51,939 nt of DNA. Origin: Gloeocapsopsis crepidinum LEGE 06123 (GTDB lineage: Bacteria; Cyanobacteriota; Cyanobacteriia; Cyanobacteriales; Chroococcidiopsidaceae). Every line of letters starts with the position of its first letter. Position 1 is the stretch's first letter. Below are positions 38,553 to 47,297 of this stretch, one piece after another. The stretch is from NCBI RefSeq assembly GCF_015207655.1, contig NZ_JADEWN010000040.1, positions 1 to 51,939 of the forward strand, read 5' to 3'. Under the pieces are notes generated by a model. The model was not told the DNA's origin, did no database searches, and saw only the letters and a list, made by a program, of their open reading frames with translations. The translations under genes and the position numbers were made by a program.

Positions 38553-39536
38553 CTAAATCCGCAATGCCACCATCTTCTCGACTGCTTCGATAATTTGCTC
38601 TGGTTGAACAATTGTCAATCGCTCTAAAGCCCCGTTGTATGGTGTGGGAATATCTTGTGAAGACAAGCGCAATACAGGTGCATCGAGTTCGTCGAAGAGG
38701 CGATCGTTAATTGAGGCAACCAGTTCAGCACCAATACCTCCTGTGCGCATACACTCTTCCACAATAATGACACGATGTGTTTTCCGAATCGAGTCACCAA
38801 TCGTATCAAAATCTAAAGGTTTGAGTGAAATTAAGTCAATAACTTCAGGGTCAAAACCATTCTTTTCTAAAGTTTTTACCGCTTGGAGCACATGATGACG
38901 CATCCGCGAGTACGTCAAAATTGTCACATCTTTACCTGGGCGGACGACTTCGGCTTTGTCTAAAGGCAACAAATATTCAGTTTCTGGTAGATCTTCTTTT
39001 AAGTTATACAGTAGTACGTGTTCAAAAAATAATACTGGATTCTCATCGCGAATCGCTGATTTGAGTAATCCCTTAGCGTTATAAGGAGTGGAACAGGCAA
39101 CAATTTTTAACCCTGGAACTGCCTGAAAATAAGCCTCTAGCCTTTGTGAGTGTTCTGCACCGAGTTGTCTACCCACACCGCCAGGACCGCGAATTACCAT
39201 TGGAATTTTAAAGTTACCGCCAGAAGTATAGCGTAGCATTCCGGCATTATTTGCAATTTGATTAAAAGCAAGAAGCAAAAACCCCATGTTCATACCTTCA
39301 ACTATAGGTCGCAATCCAGTCATTGCGGCTCCTACAGCCATTCCAGTAAAGCTATTTTCGGCAATGGGCGTGTCGAGTAACCGCAGTTCGCCGTATTTTT
39401 TATAAAGGTCTTTGGTAACTTTATACGAACCGCCGTAGTGTCCGACGTCTTCACCGAGAACAAATACAGTAGCATCGCGTGCCATTTCTTCATCAATGGC
39501 GGCACGTAGCGCATTAAAAAAGAGTGTTTCTGCCAT
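38553..39536 (-). CDS. pdhB: Pyruvate dehydrogenase E1 component beta subunit
   Basis: A 327-residue E1-beta chain that, with E1-alpha, decarboxylates pyruvate on thiamine diphosphate. Signatures: [18 protein letters not shown] (about 24-41), [20 protein letters not shown] and [14 protein letters not shown]59 in PIAENSFTG fits the catalytic Glu position. No E1-alpha (pdhA) nearby, as usual in cyanobacteria where pdh genes are scattered. It opens the pdhB-secD-secF gene group. The stretch before the ATG has no Shine-Dalgarno; it reads CACCTCCTTGC, the complement of one. Confidence 0.96.
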   Translation of the reverse strand: MAETLFFNALRAAIDEEMARDATVFVLGEDVGHYGGSYKVTKDLYKKYGELRLLDTPIAENSFTGMAVGAAMTGLRPIVEGMNMGFLLLAFNQIANNAGMLRYTSGGNFKIPMVIRGPGGVGRQLGAEHSQRLEAYFQAVPGLKIVACSTPYNAKGLLKSAIRDENPVLFFEHVLLYNLKEDLPETEYLLPLDKAEVVRPGKDVTILTYSRMRHHVLQAVKTLEKNGFDPEVIDLISLKPLDFDTIGDSIRKTHRVIIVEECMRTGGIGAELVASINDRLFDELDAPVLRLSSQDIPTPYNGALERLTIVQPEQIIEAVEKMVALRI

Positions 39537-39840
39537 GAATGCAAGGAGGTGGAATAGTTAATCGGTTAGTCTATAATATTAACCTTTTGCCATGATTTAT
39601 GAATGCTGTGGGCGAGCAACTAGGGGTGAGGAGTGAGGGGCGAGGGGTTAGAGGTTTGAAAGAAATCTGAGCAGTTAAAACTGCTGCTACACTAGACTTT
39701 ACCTATCTTCACAGGTTTCTACAGCCTTTATCTTCGCATTAGTCCACGGAGGTGGAAGGGGTTTGTTAAGCCGCGACTAAAGTCGTTGGGCTATCAAGTG
39801 AATTCGCGTTAAATTAAAAACAAAAATTTTATACTAAATC
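39537..39840. other. Divergent intergenic region pdhB / sdhA with repeats
   Basis: About 300 non-coding bases. A G-rich degenerate tandem (GGGGTGAGGAGTGAGGGGCGAGG, shown as GGGGTGAGGAG and GAGGGGCGAGG) lies near 39623-39650, followed by copy B of the dispersed repeat (39673-39787) and an AT-rich stretch before sdhA. pdhB and sdhA promoters must lie within or between. Confidence 0.5.
39673..39787. repeat. Dispersed repeat, copy B
   Basis: Aligns over its full length with 12007-12119. It starts with the hairpin GCAGTT-AA-AACTGC at 39671-39684 and ends with the palindrome CGACTAAAGTCG. Shared central words are GGAGGTGGAA and GTTTGTTAAGCCG. Sits upstream of sdhA. Confidence 0.65.
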
Positions 39841-41568
39841 ATGCTCGAACACGATGTTGTTATTGTAGGTGGCGGATTAGCGGGATGTCGTGCAGCAGTA
39901 GAAATTGCCCGCACTGATCCAAAATTAGACGTTGCTGTTGTTGCCAAAACACACCCGATTCGTTCGCACTCGGTTGCAGCACAAGGCGGAATTGCCGCAA
40001 CGCTCAAAAATGTTGATGCTAGTGATACTTGGGAAGCTCATGCATTTGATACTGTTAAAGGTTCAGACTACTTAGCCGATCAAGATGCGGTAGAACTATT
40101 AGCAAGAGAAGCACCTGATGTGGTGATTGATTTGGAACATATGGGGGTGCTGTTCTCTCGTTTACCTGATGGGCGAATTGCCCAGCGTGCGTTTGGAGGA
40201 CACTCACATAATCGTACTTGCTACGCAGCTGACAAAACAGGTCATGCAATTCTCCACGAACTTGTTAACAATTTACGACGATATGGCGTCCAGATTTACG
40301 ATGAGTGGTATGTCCTGCGCTTGATTTTAGAAGATGGTCAAGCTAAAGGTATCGTGACTTATAACATTCGCGATGGAAAACTTGAAGTAGTCCGCGCTAA
40401 AGCCGTCATGTTTGCGACTGGTGGTTATGGTCGCGTCTACAATACTACATCGAATGATTATGCTTCCACTGGTGATGGTTTAGCCATGACTGCAATGGCT
40501 GGTTTACCTTTGGAAGATATGGAATTTGTGCAATTTCACCCAACAGGTTTGTATCCAGTAGGTGTTTTGATTTCAGAAGCTGTACGCGGTGAAGGTGCGT
40601 ATTTGATTAATAGTGAAGGCGATCGCTTTATGGCGAATTATGCGCCAAGTCGTATGGAATTAGCACCGCGCGATATCACATCCCGCGCGATCGCCAGAGA
40701 AATTCGCGCTGGACGCGGGATTCATGCTGATGGAAGTGCAGGAGGACCATTTGTGTATCTCGATCTGCGCCACATGGGACCAGAAAAAATTATGAGCCGC
40801 GTTCCTTTCTGTTGGGAAGAAGCCCACCGCTTAGTTGGTATTGATGCAGTACATCAACCGATGCCGGTGCGTCCTACGGTGCATTATTCAATGGGGGGAA
40901 TTCCTGTTAATACCGATGGGCAAGTCCGCAGTAGTGGAGACAATTTAGTTGATGGCTTCTTTGCTGCTGGTGAGTGTGCGTGTGTCTCGGTGCATGGTGC
41001 AAATCGTCTGGGAAGTAATTCACTGCTTGAGTGTGTTGTCTATGGACGCCGAACGGGGAAAGCGATCGCGCAGTATGTACAAAATCGCAAGTTACCTGCA
41101 ATTGATGAGCAACGTTACATTACAGAAGCCCAGCGTCGCCTGCAAGTCTTACTCGAACAACCAGGAAAGTACCGAATCAACCAAGTTCGTACTGCTTTTC
41201 AAGACTGCATGACGCAGCATTGTGGTGTCTTTCGTACTGCCGAAATTATGCAAGAAGGCTTGCAACAAATACAACAATTACAACAACAATATCCAGACAT
41301 TTACTTAGATGACAAAAGCACATGTTGGAATACAGAAATTATCGAAGCATTAGAGCTACAAAGTTTATTTGTCGTAGGTAGAATCATTCTTGCAGCTGCC
41401 TTAAATCGTCAAGAAAGTCGCGGCGCACACTACCGCGAAGACTACGCGCAGCGCAATGATAGCGATTTTCTTAAACATACAATGGCTTACTATTCCCCAG
41501 CCGGAATTGACCTACAATATCGACCTGTTACGATTACAATGTTTGAACCGCAAGAAAGAAAGTATTAG
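39841..41568 (+). CDS. sdhA: Succinate dehydrogenase/fumarate reductase flavoprotein subunit
   Basis: A 575-residue FAD subunit that oxidises succinate and passes electrons to an iron-sulfur subunit and quinone in the thylakoid or plasma membrane. [14 protein letters not shown] (6-19) is the dinucleotide fold; H43 in [11 protein letters not shown] fits the His that carries FAD covalently. [17 protein letters not shown] and [14 protein letters not shown] are further signatures, and SRMELAPRD contains the active-site Arg. sdhB is not adjacent, as often in cyanobacteria. Confidence 0.96.
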   Translation: MLEHDVVIVGGGLAGCRAAVEIARTDPKLDVAVVAKTHPIRSHSVAAQGGIAATLKNVDASDTWEAHAFDTVKGSDYLADQDAVELLAREAPDVVIDLEHMGVLFSRLPDGRIAQRAFGGHSHNRTCYAADKTGHAILHELVNNLRRYGVQIYDEWYVLRLILEDGQAKGIVTYNIRDGKLEVVRAKAVMFATGGYGRVYNTTSNDYASTGDGLAMTAMAGLPLEDMEFVQFHPTGLYPVGVLISEAVRGEGAYLINSEGDRFMANYAPSRMELAPRDITSRAIAREIRAGRGIHADGSAGGPFVYLDLRHMGPEKIMSRVPFCWEEAHRLVGIDAVHQPMPVRPTVHYSMGGIPVNTDGQVRSSGDNLVDGFFAAGECACVSVHGANRLGSNSLLECVVYGRRTGKAIAQYVQNRKLPAIDEQRYITEAQRRLQVLLEQPGKYRINQVRTAFQDCMTQHCGVFRTAEIMQEGLQQIQQLQQQYPDIYLDDKSTCWNTEIIEALELQSLFVVGRIILAAALNRQESRGAHYREDYAQRNDSDFLKHTMAYYSPAGIDLQYRPVTITMFEPQERKY

Positions 41569-41831
41569 GGTTCTATTGAATTAATGGCGATTCTATGTCT
41601 AGGGCTGAGAAAGTGGGGAATTCCTAGCAGAGTCAGCTTATGAAAATAATTAGTATTCTTCGATTGGCAATTAGCTAACGGCAGGCTTGCATAAACTAAC
41701 CGCAGACTATGTTAACTTTAGATACATAATATTCCATGTTGTTACGTAAACTTCTCAGCTTAAGGTAATTTTATTTATTAGAAGACATTTTAAGCTTTTT
41801 AACTTGCTCCCTCATTTAAAGAAGATCGGCG

Positions 41832-42920
41832 ATGACTGATAATGGAGAACAAACGCGGAATCGGTTAAGCAAAGATGTTGTACTGCTGATTAGAGGGCTG
41901 GTCATTGGTAAAGTGCTAACACTTGTCGTGATTGGTGGTGTCTTGTGGTGGTTAAGACCACGTTTATTCATGAGTAACGACGCCTCAACTCAAAATTCAG
42001 GTGTTGCTTCAGTTGCAAGCGATGTATCAAACTTTCAGTCAGTTGCAGCAGTACCGACTGGTACATTTAACTATGGTGGTAGTCCAGCTTGGGCGGCGAT
42101 CAGACAGCTGGTAGATGCACAAATTCAAAATGCACGTCCAGAATTACAACTGCGTTATGTATCTCCTGATGAAGGAGTCCCCAGTTCCAGGACAGGTATT
42201 CAGATGTTGCTTGACGGAAAGATAGACATAGCTCAAACTTCTCGTCCTCTAACAGCAACAGAAGCTGCGATCGCCAAAGAGCGAGGTATTGTACTAGAGC
42301 AAAGTCCTGTTGGAGTTGATGGTGTAGCAGTAGCCGTGAACCATTCACTAACAGTCGCAGGATTAACGACTGAGCAGTTGCGGCAAATCTATCAAGGAAC
42401 AATTACCAACTGGAGCCAAGTTGGAGGACCAGACCTTAACATTGTGCCATTTTCTCGACCGTTAGAAGATGCAGACGCTCCTATATTTGCTTCTCAAAGC
42501 CAGTCGTCGCAGTTTGGAACTCAAGTGCAGTATGTCACCACAACAACAGAAGCGTTACGTCAAGTGAGTAATACCCCAGGTGGTATATATTATGCTTCTG
42601 CACGTACAATAGTACCTCAATGTAGTGTCAAAACTTTGCCTTTAGGCGAGAATATTAATCAGCTGATCGCTCCTTATCGCCAGCCCTCAGTTCAGACAAG
42701 TGAATGTCCCGCTGAACGGAATCAGGTAAATACAGCCGTCTTTGAAAGCGGTGAATATCCAATCACTTACAATTTATTTGTCATTACCAAGCAAAACCAA
42801 AGTCGAGAACAACAAGCAGGAGAAGCTTACACTAATCTTTTGCTAAGTCAACAGGGACAAAAAGCACTAGAGCAAGTTGGATTTGCACCAGTATCGTCAG
42901 AGAATATCGCACGTCAGTAA
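41832..42920 (+). CDS. Membrane-anchored PstS-like phosphate-binding protein
   Basis: A 362-residue protein. One membrane helix (about 15-38, VLLIRGLVIGKVLTLVVIGG) is not followed by an obvious cleavage site, so the protein probably stays anchored. The rest is a PBP-like type II binding domain of the PstS/SphX class: FNYGGSPAWAAIRQLVD, SPVGVDGVAVAVNHSL, LTTEQLRQIYQGTITNWSQVGG and NTPGGIYYAS. No pstCAB genes are nearby. A Ser/Thr kinase gene begins 37 bases downstream, which suggests a sensing rather than transport job. Ligand phosphate is the family expectation, not shown. Confidence 0.85.
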   Translation: MTDNGEQTRNRLSKDVVLLIRGLVIGKVLTLVVIGGVLWWLRPRLFMSNDASTQNSGVASVASDVSNFQSVAAVPTGTFNYGGSPAWAAIRQLVDAQIQNARPELQLRYVSPDEGVPSSRTGIQMLLDGKIDIAQTSRPLTATEAAIAKERGIVLEQSPVGVDGVAVAVNHSLTVAGLTTEQLRQIYQGTITNWSQVGGPDLNIVPFSRPLEDADAPIFASQSQSSQFGTQVQYVTTTTEALRQVSNTPGGIYYASARTIVPQCSVKTLPLGENINQLIAPYRQPSVQTSECPAERNQVNTAVFESGEYPITYNLFVITKQNQSREQQAGEAYTNLLLSQQGQKALEQVGFAPVSSENIARQ

Positions 42921-42957
42921 TCAAAAGTAGCACTACATACTTTATCCGCTTCTTAAC

Positions 42958-44073
42958 ATGATAGGCGAAGTCATTAAAGGTCGATACCAAATACTAGAAA
43001 TTCTCAGTAGGGGAGGATTTTGTCAAACATACTTGGCTCAAGACCTTTTTGAACCAGACTCAGCTAAGTGTGTGATTAAACATCTTTCAACCGCGACTAG
43101 CCCTCAACCGCAAACAATAGCTGACCTGCGCTCATCATTTACCAGAGAAGCACAAGCCTTAGAGAAATTAGGCGAACACGACCAAGTACCACAGCTACTT
43201 GCTCACTTTGAGATCGATCGAGAATTCTACTTGGTGCAGCAGTTCGTGACTGGTCATCCTTTGAGTGAAGAACTACAAACACCTTGGCAGGAAAGTCAAG
43301 TAGTAGAGTTGTTGCAACAAGTTTTAGGCATTTTAGAGTATGTCCATGATTACGGATTGATTCACCGCGACATCAAACCTAGCAATTTAATTCGTCGTAG
43401 CGATCGCCAATTAGTGTTAATTGACTTTGGTAGTGTCAAGCAAGTCTGGAAGCAAGTCGTCACAGCTGGAGGTCAGACAAGTTCCAAATTTGTTGAGGGA
43501 ATTCCTGCTACCGTTGCTATTGGTACTCCTGGATATATGCCAACTGAACAAGGAAGAGGTAGACCTCGACCAAACAGTGATATTTATGCACTAGGGATGA
43601 TTGGTATTCAAGCCTTGACTGGGCGCAGTCCGAGTGAGTTACTTGAAGATGCGGATGGGGAGATTATTTGGCAACACTACGCCGATGTTAGTCCTCGTTT
43701 AGCAAACATCCTAAATCAAATGGTGCGCTACCACTTTAAAGAGCGTTATCAGTCAGCAACAGAAGCCTTACAAGCATTGCAACCTCTTACACAAAATGAC
43801 AACTTAAACTTGGTTCAACTGACCTCAGATGCCGTAGAAAAGCGATCGCCAACTTTCACAACTGATACCAGCAACACTACCAATAGCAAGTCAGATCAGT
43901 TGACATTGTGGCTAGGACTAGCAATAGGTGCAGTTTCTGCTGTGGTGTTAATAGTCAGTAGCTACTACTATTTGCGTCCGTTACCTCCAAACAATTCACC
44001 ATCATCTTGGCAAGAAACTATTCACGACTTAGCACAAAGTACTTTTAATCTATCGAAAGACGTAGTAAAATAA
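42958..44073 (+). CDS. Serine/threonine protein kinase with C-terminal membrane helix
   Basis: A 371-residue Hanks-type kinase. ILSRGGFCQTYLA is the glycine loop, CVIKHL carries the ATP lysine, IHRDIKPSNLIRR is the catalytic loop, IDFGSVKQV the DFG region and GTPGYMPTEQ the P+1 loop, followed by RPRPNSDIYALGMIGIQALTG. Kinase domain about 1-275; a Thr/Ser-rich linker and one membrane helix at about 313-339 follow, with a short tail outside. It is tail-anchored and may couple to the preceding anchored binding protein in the membrane. Substrates unknown. Confidence 0.93.
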   Translation: MIGEVIKGRYQILEILSRGGFCQTYLAQDLFEPDSAKCVIKHLSTATSPQPQTIADLRSSFTREAQALEKLGEHDQVPQLLAHFEIDREFYLVQQFVTGHPLSEELQTPWQESQVVELLQQVLGILEYVHDYGLIHRDIKPSNLIRRSDRQLVLIDFGSVKQVWKQVVTAGGQTSSKFVEGIPATVAIGTPGYMPTEQGRGRPRPNSDIYALGMIGIQALTGRSPSELLEDADGEIIWQHYADVSPRLANILNQMVRYHFKERYQSATEALQALQPLTQNDNLNLVQLTSDAVEKRSPTFTTDTSNTTNSKSDQLTLWLGLAIGAVSAVVLIVSSYYYLRPLPPNNSPSSWQETIHDLAQSTFNLSKDVVK

Positions 44074-44082
44074 TCCTAAATT

Positions 44083-44210
44083 GAAGGGGAGTAACTGCTG
44101 ACACGCGATTTTGTCAGCACACTTGAGTCAACATACTGGTGAATAACCTGGTTCAAGTGACAACTTAGCAAGTAGTATTGCCAAGCTAATTTGGAAGTGA
44201 GACCTTCACT
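44083..44210 (+). promoter_or_regulatory. yybP-ykoY (manganese) riboswitch aptamer
   Basis: The leader has GAAGGGGAGTAACTGCTG at the 5' end, GTCAACATACTGG in the middle (44127-44139) and GTGAGACCTTCAC at the 3' side (44197-44209), in the order and spacing of the yybP-ykoY aptamer. A stem GCTGACA/TGTCAGC (44097-44118) fits a first arm. The class senses Mn2+, and UPF0016/GDT1 genes are among its known targets. The family match is by motif memory, not by a covariance search. Confidence 0.88.
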
Positions 44211-44249
44211 AAGTTCACAGCAGGAATTGTGAGCTTGGTGGGGTCTTTT
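44201..44249 (+). terminator. Attenuator hairpin of the manganese riboswitch
   Basis: GACC-TT-CACTAAG pairs with CTTGGTG-G-GGTC, with an inner CACA/TGTG, followed by TTTT. The 5' strand of this stem (GACCTTCAC) is also the 3' conserved strand of the aptamer, so the two structures exclude each other. Mn2+ binding should hold the strand in the aptamer and permit transcription into the exporter gene. Confidence 0.65.
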
Positions 44250-44304
44250 GGCTGTCATCAAGCTCATCAAGCAGAGGTTAGTTTAGTTTGAGGAGCTTGA
44301 TCAG

Positions 44305-44928
44305 GTGCTATCTGCTTTTATCGCGGGTTTTTTCCTCATTGCAGTATCTGAGCTAGGAGATAAAACATTTTTTATTGCCGCAATTTTAGCAATGCGCCAT
44401 TCGCGTAGGCTGATTTTTGCTGCTGTCGTCGCAGCTTTAGCAACAATGACGGTATTATCTGTGCTCGTGGGGCAAGTTGCATCAGTATTTCCGCCAAACT
44501 ACATCTACTATGCCGAAATTACTTTATTTATTGGCTTTGGCTTTAAGCTTTTGTACGATGCAAGTCAAATGCCTGCCAATGCTTGTGATGTGGAAGTGGT
44601 GCAAGAAGCTGTAGATATTATAGAAAAGGCAGAAGGTAGCTTACCCCAGCAATCAAATTGGGCGATTTGTACTGAAGCATTTGTTTTGACATTTCTAGCT
44701 GAATGGGGCGATCGCACGCAAATTGCAACAATCGCCTTAGCAGCAGGTAATAATCCTTTAGGAGTAACAGCAGGGGCAATTTTAGGTCATGCGCTGTGTG
44801 CTGCGATCGCCGTTATTGGTGGCAGAATGTTAGCTGGACGCATATCTGAGCAAGCACTAACTATTTTTGGTGGTTGTTTGTTTTTGTTATTCGGACTAAT
44901 GGCGTGGTGGGAAGGACCTTATGCGTAA
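44305..44928 (+). CDS. GDT1/TMEM165 (UPF0016) manganese exporter
   Basis: A 207-residue membrane protein with six hydrophobic segments and the two family motifs: SELGDKTFF (about 15-23) and AEWGDRTQ (about 133-140). Members exchange Mn2+ or Ca2+ and in cyanobacteria remove excess manganese. The start is GTG at 44305, with AGGAG nine bases upstream. The riboswitch leader with an attenuator in front supports regulation by manganese. Monocistronic. Confidence 0.93.
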   Translation: MLSAFIAGFFLIAVSELGDKTFFIAAILAMRHSRRLIFAAVVAALATMTVLSVLVGQVASVFPPNYIYYAEITLFIGFGFKLLYDASQMPANACDVEVVQEAVDIIEKAEGSLPQQSNWAICTEAFVLTFLAEWGDRTQIATIALAAGNNPLGVTAGAILGHALCAAIAVIGGRMLAGRISEQALTIFGGCLFLLFGLMAWWEGPYA

Positions 44929-44940
44929 TTGATGCTATGG

Positions 44941-45789
44941 CTAGGGGCTAGGAGGTGGAGAAGGAGACGGTGTAATGTCAGGTGCGAGAGGGCTAGGAGT
45001 TGGAGAAGGAGTTGCGAGTTGATTAATTCGCTCTTTGTATTGAGCGGGGGCTAATCCTGCAGCATTATCAAATAAGGGTTTAGCTTCCTCATTTTTGCCT
45101 TGTTGCTGTAATGCCATAGCTTTTGCTAATACTGGACGAAAATCTTGTTTGTTATTACTAATCAGTTCGTCGTAGATAGCGATCGCCTCATTGTAATTTT
45201 GCTGCGTGGCATAGACTTGAGCTAAAAGTAGCCTGACACCATTAATATCTACACTACCAGGCTGATTTTGATTAGCTTCTGGGGCATTCGAGAGGGTGTT
45301 TTGTAGTAAGGCAACTGCCTCCATTGGACGTTGTTCGCGTAATTGGACATTGGCTAGTCCTTCAAGCGCTTGGAGATTACCTGGATTTGCATTGAGAATC
45401 GAGCGATACGCCGCAGCTTCACCTTCGCGATCGCCTAGCCTTTGCTTAACTTCCGCTAAAAGTAAGCCATATTGTGTTTCTGCCGGATTCAATGCGACCA
45501 ATTTTTCGAGAGGATCAACAGTCCCTTTAAGATCCAATAGTTGAATTCGTGCTTCGACTAATCCCCGTAATGCTGTTTGATTTTCTGGTTCGCGCTGCAA
45601 AACGACTTCATAGCCTCGTGCAGCTTCTTCGAGTTGTTTTTGACCTTGGTTGGTTACAGATGTTTCGCTTACTGGTTGACTGGCGCGAAATGCGGTGCTG
45701 ATCAAAGGAATCATTGAAAACCCAACGAAGGCAATGATTGCCAGCACCAGAACTACACTAATAAACCAGCGTCTACGCGGTTGAGACAC
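44941..45789 (-). CDS. Tetratricopeptide repeat membrane-anchored protein
   Basis: A 282-residue protein. A membrane helix (about 10-30; WFISVVLVLAIIAFVGFSM) is followed by about five TPR-like helix pairs (about 50-255; ARGYEVVLQREPENQTALRG, AAYRSILNANPGNLQALEG, AIAIYDELISNNKQDFRPV). The C-terminal 25 residues are a Pro/Ser-rich tail (PSPTPSPLAPDITPSPSPPP in outline). It is likely a scaffold or assembly factor at the membrane; partner not deducible. Confidence 0.85.
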   Translation of the reverse strand: MSQPRRRWFISVVLVLAIIAFVGFSMIPLISTAFRASQPVSETSVTNQGQKQLEEAARGYEVVLQREPENQTALRGLVEARIQLLDLKGTVDPLEKLVALNPAETQYGLLLAEVKQRLGDREGEAAAYRSILNANPGNLQALEGLANVQLREQRPMEAVALLQNTLSNAPEANQNQPGSVDINGVRLLLAQVYATQQNYNEAIAIYDELISNNKQDFRPVLAKAMALQQQGKNEEAKPLFDNAAGLAPAQYKERINQLATPSPTPSPLAPDITPSPSPPPSP

Positions 45790-46228
45790 AAAACTGCCTT
45801 GAACTCTAAATCTAAAATAATATTATTTGTGATGAATAAGAGAATTACTGAAAATTGCTTTAACTTTGCCGAAGCTTTCTAGACTAACGAGTTAAAATAG
45901 CTGCAATATTATTTAAGTAGGTGCTCAAAACAAGTCTCAACAATTTCTGTGGAAACGCGCTGTGGGATAGAGTTTGAAATTAATGAATGCTGACAATGAT
46001 ATGTAAAACCTTCGGATAATGTCCGGAATGTGACGGCTGTACTTTGTTTGGTTACTGGAGGCTATGCAGCTATGCTATGCTTCGCACACTGGAGTTTGCA
46101 CAGTGCATTTTAGCTACTTTTTGTTGCTAAGAAGCACAACACTTGTGTACTTCCTAACAGTCTACAGGTAACGTGCAAGTGCCAAATATAATCTCAAGTT
46201 GGATGTGTCTCCGCCGCAAGGAGTTTTT
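45790..46228. other. Intergenic region between the TPR gene and the 305-residue protein gene
   Basis: About 440 bases between divergent genes, with no gene I can support. It has a small hairpin CACTG-GAGTTTGCA-CAGTG near 46087-46105 and the word CTATGC repeated. It should hold both divergent promoters. A regulatory RNA is possible, but I see no known structure. Confidence 0.45.
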
Positions 46229-47146
46229 ATGAATTCCTCCGTTAATCCGTTTTCCGAATCATCCAATGCTGCCTTTGACTCTGTGTCAACTGAATCTCAG
46301 GTAGAAATTGGGGGTGAATCATCACCAACTGTAACAGATGCTGTAGAAACATCTGTTAATCGACAACAACCAATTCCGCCTCCGAGTGAACCAATGCAGT
46401 ATCGGGCAATTGGTTTGGTTCGGAGTAGATATGTTCCCAGTGCCGAACAGTTCACTAAAGGCATACTGTTGACAAGTGAGGGAATTGAAATTGATGCTGT
46501 CCTTTTAGGAAGAGTGATGAGCTTGGTGAGGAATCACCTCGATTTATCCCAAGAACATTTATGGGTGGTTTATCCGCGTACGCAACAAAAAGAAGGTACT
46601 TTACACCTGCAAGTTGTTGGTGTCTGGGAACCAGATAAGTTAGCAAAACAAAGTCAAAATCAGGATTCCGAAATTGGGGATCAGGAAAATGAATTTTCTG
46701 CGTTAGAACCACCCCGCACTTCAGATTTAGTAGAAGATGGTTATTTCTCAGTGCGAGGTGAAATTGTTTATCAGTCTGCGCCCGATCAACACTTCATTGT
46801 GAAAATTAAGCAGGCTCCGCGCAAAGATTCGGATAAGCCCAAATATTTTAAGTTAAAACTCAGCGGCGATCTCGGAAGTAAAGCTGTTGGTCAATTTTGG
46901 GACTTACACGTGCAAAGGCAAGAGAAAGATTTGGTACTTAAAGAGGGAAGTGCGATCGCGATTCTGCCATCGAAGCCCAAATTAAAGCGAGGTGGTAGTC
47001 CTCGTAAAGGAGGTTATCCACTTCCTAAACGTAATTCAGATACACCACGCCCAGTGCGCAAATCTCTAGATCCCAAGCCTATAACGCGACCTGTACCCAA
47101 AGCCTCAGTTCCTAAACCAATCAAGCGCCCGAAGCCACCAAACTAG
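46229..47146 (+). CDS. Hypothetical protein with basic Pro-rich tail
   Basis: A 305-residue protein. The ATG at 46229 is used because AAGGAG lies 5 bases upstream; the frame could also begin at TTG 46199 without a ribosome site. Residues 1-60 are Ser/Glu/Pro-rich. A folded domain spans about 60-245: MQYRAIGLVRSRYVPSAEQF, EHLWVVYPRTQQKEGTLHLQ, FSVRGEIVYQS, HFIVKIKQAPRKDSDKPKYF (in parts). The last 60 residues are Lys/Arg/Pro-rich, suited to nucleic-acid or acidic-partner binding. I do not recognise the family. Confidence 0.8.
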   Translation: MNSSVNPFSESSNAAFDSVSTESQVEIGGESSPTVTDAVETSVNRQQPIPPPSEPMQYRAIGLVRSRYVPSAEQFTKGILLTSEGIEIDAVLLGRVMSLVRNHLDLSQEHLWVVYPRTQQKEGTLHLQVVGVWEPDKLAKQSQNQDSEIGDQENEFSALEPPRTSDLVEDGYFSVRGEIVYQSAPDQHFIVKIKQAPRKDSDKPKYFKLKLSGDLGSKAVGQFWDLHVQRQEKDLVLKEGSAIAILPSKPKLKRGGSPRKGGYPLPKRNSDTPRPVRKSLDPKPITRPVPKASVPKPIKRPKPPN

Positions 47147-47297
47147 AGAGAGGGACAGAGAGTAAGCGGGAGTTGAGTATGCGGGTAGGCGGGTGGTAGG
47201 GTTGAAGGGTATCTCTACTACTCGAACACTCTTCCACTATTCACTCGCTCCTCACTCCGGACTTTGTCCCGCTGCGCTAACGCCCCTGACTCCTTTT
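47147..47297. repeat. Low-complexity intergenic spacer
   Basis: The left half is G-rich (GGCGGGTGGTAGGG), the right half is C/T-rich with CACTCGCTCCTCACTCCGG and GTCCCGCTGCGCTAACGCCCC. The last words resemble a cyanobacterial dispersed repeat. No gene; lies between convergent ends, so may serve as terminator. Confidence 0.45.

Noticed and set aside
46064-46174. 35-codon ORF with a GGAGG just before its ATG
   Set aside because: Spacing to the start is too short and the composition is unlike a real small protein; the region fits a non-coding spacer.
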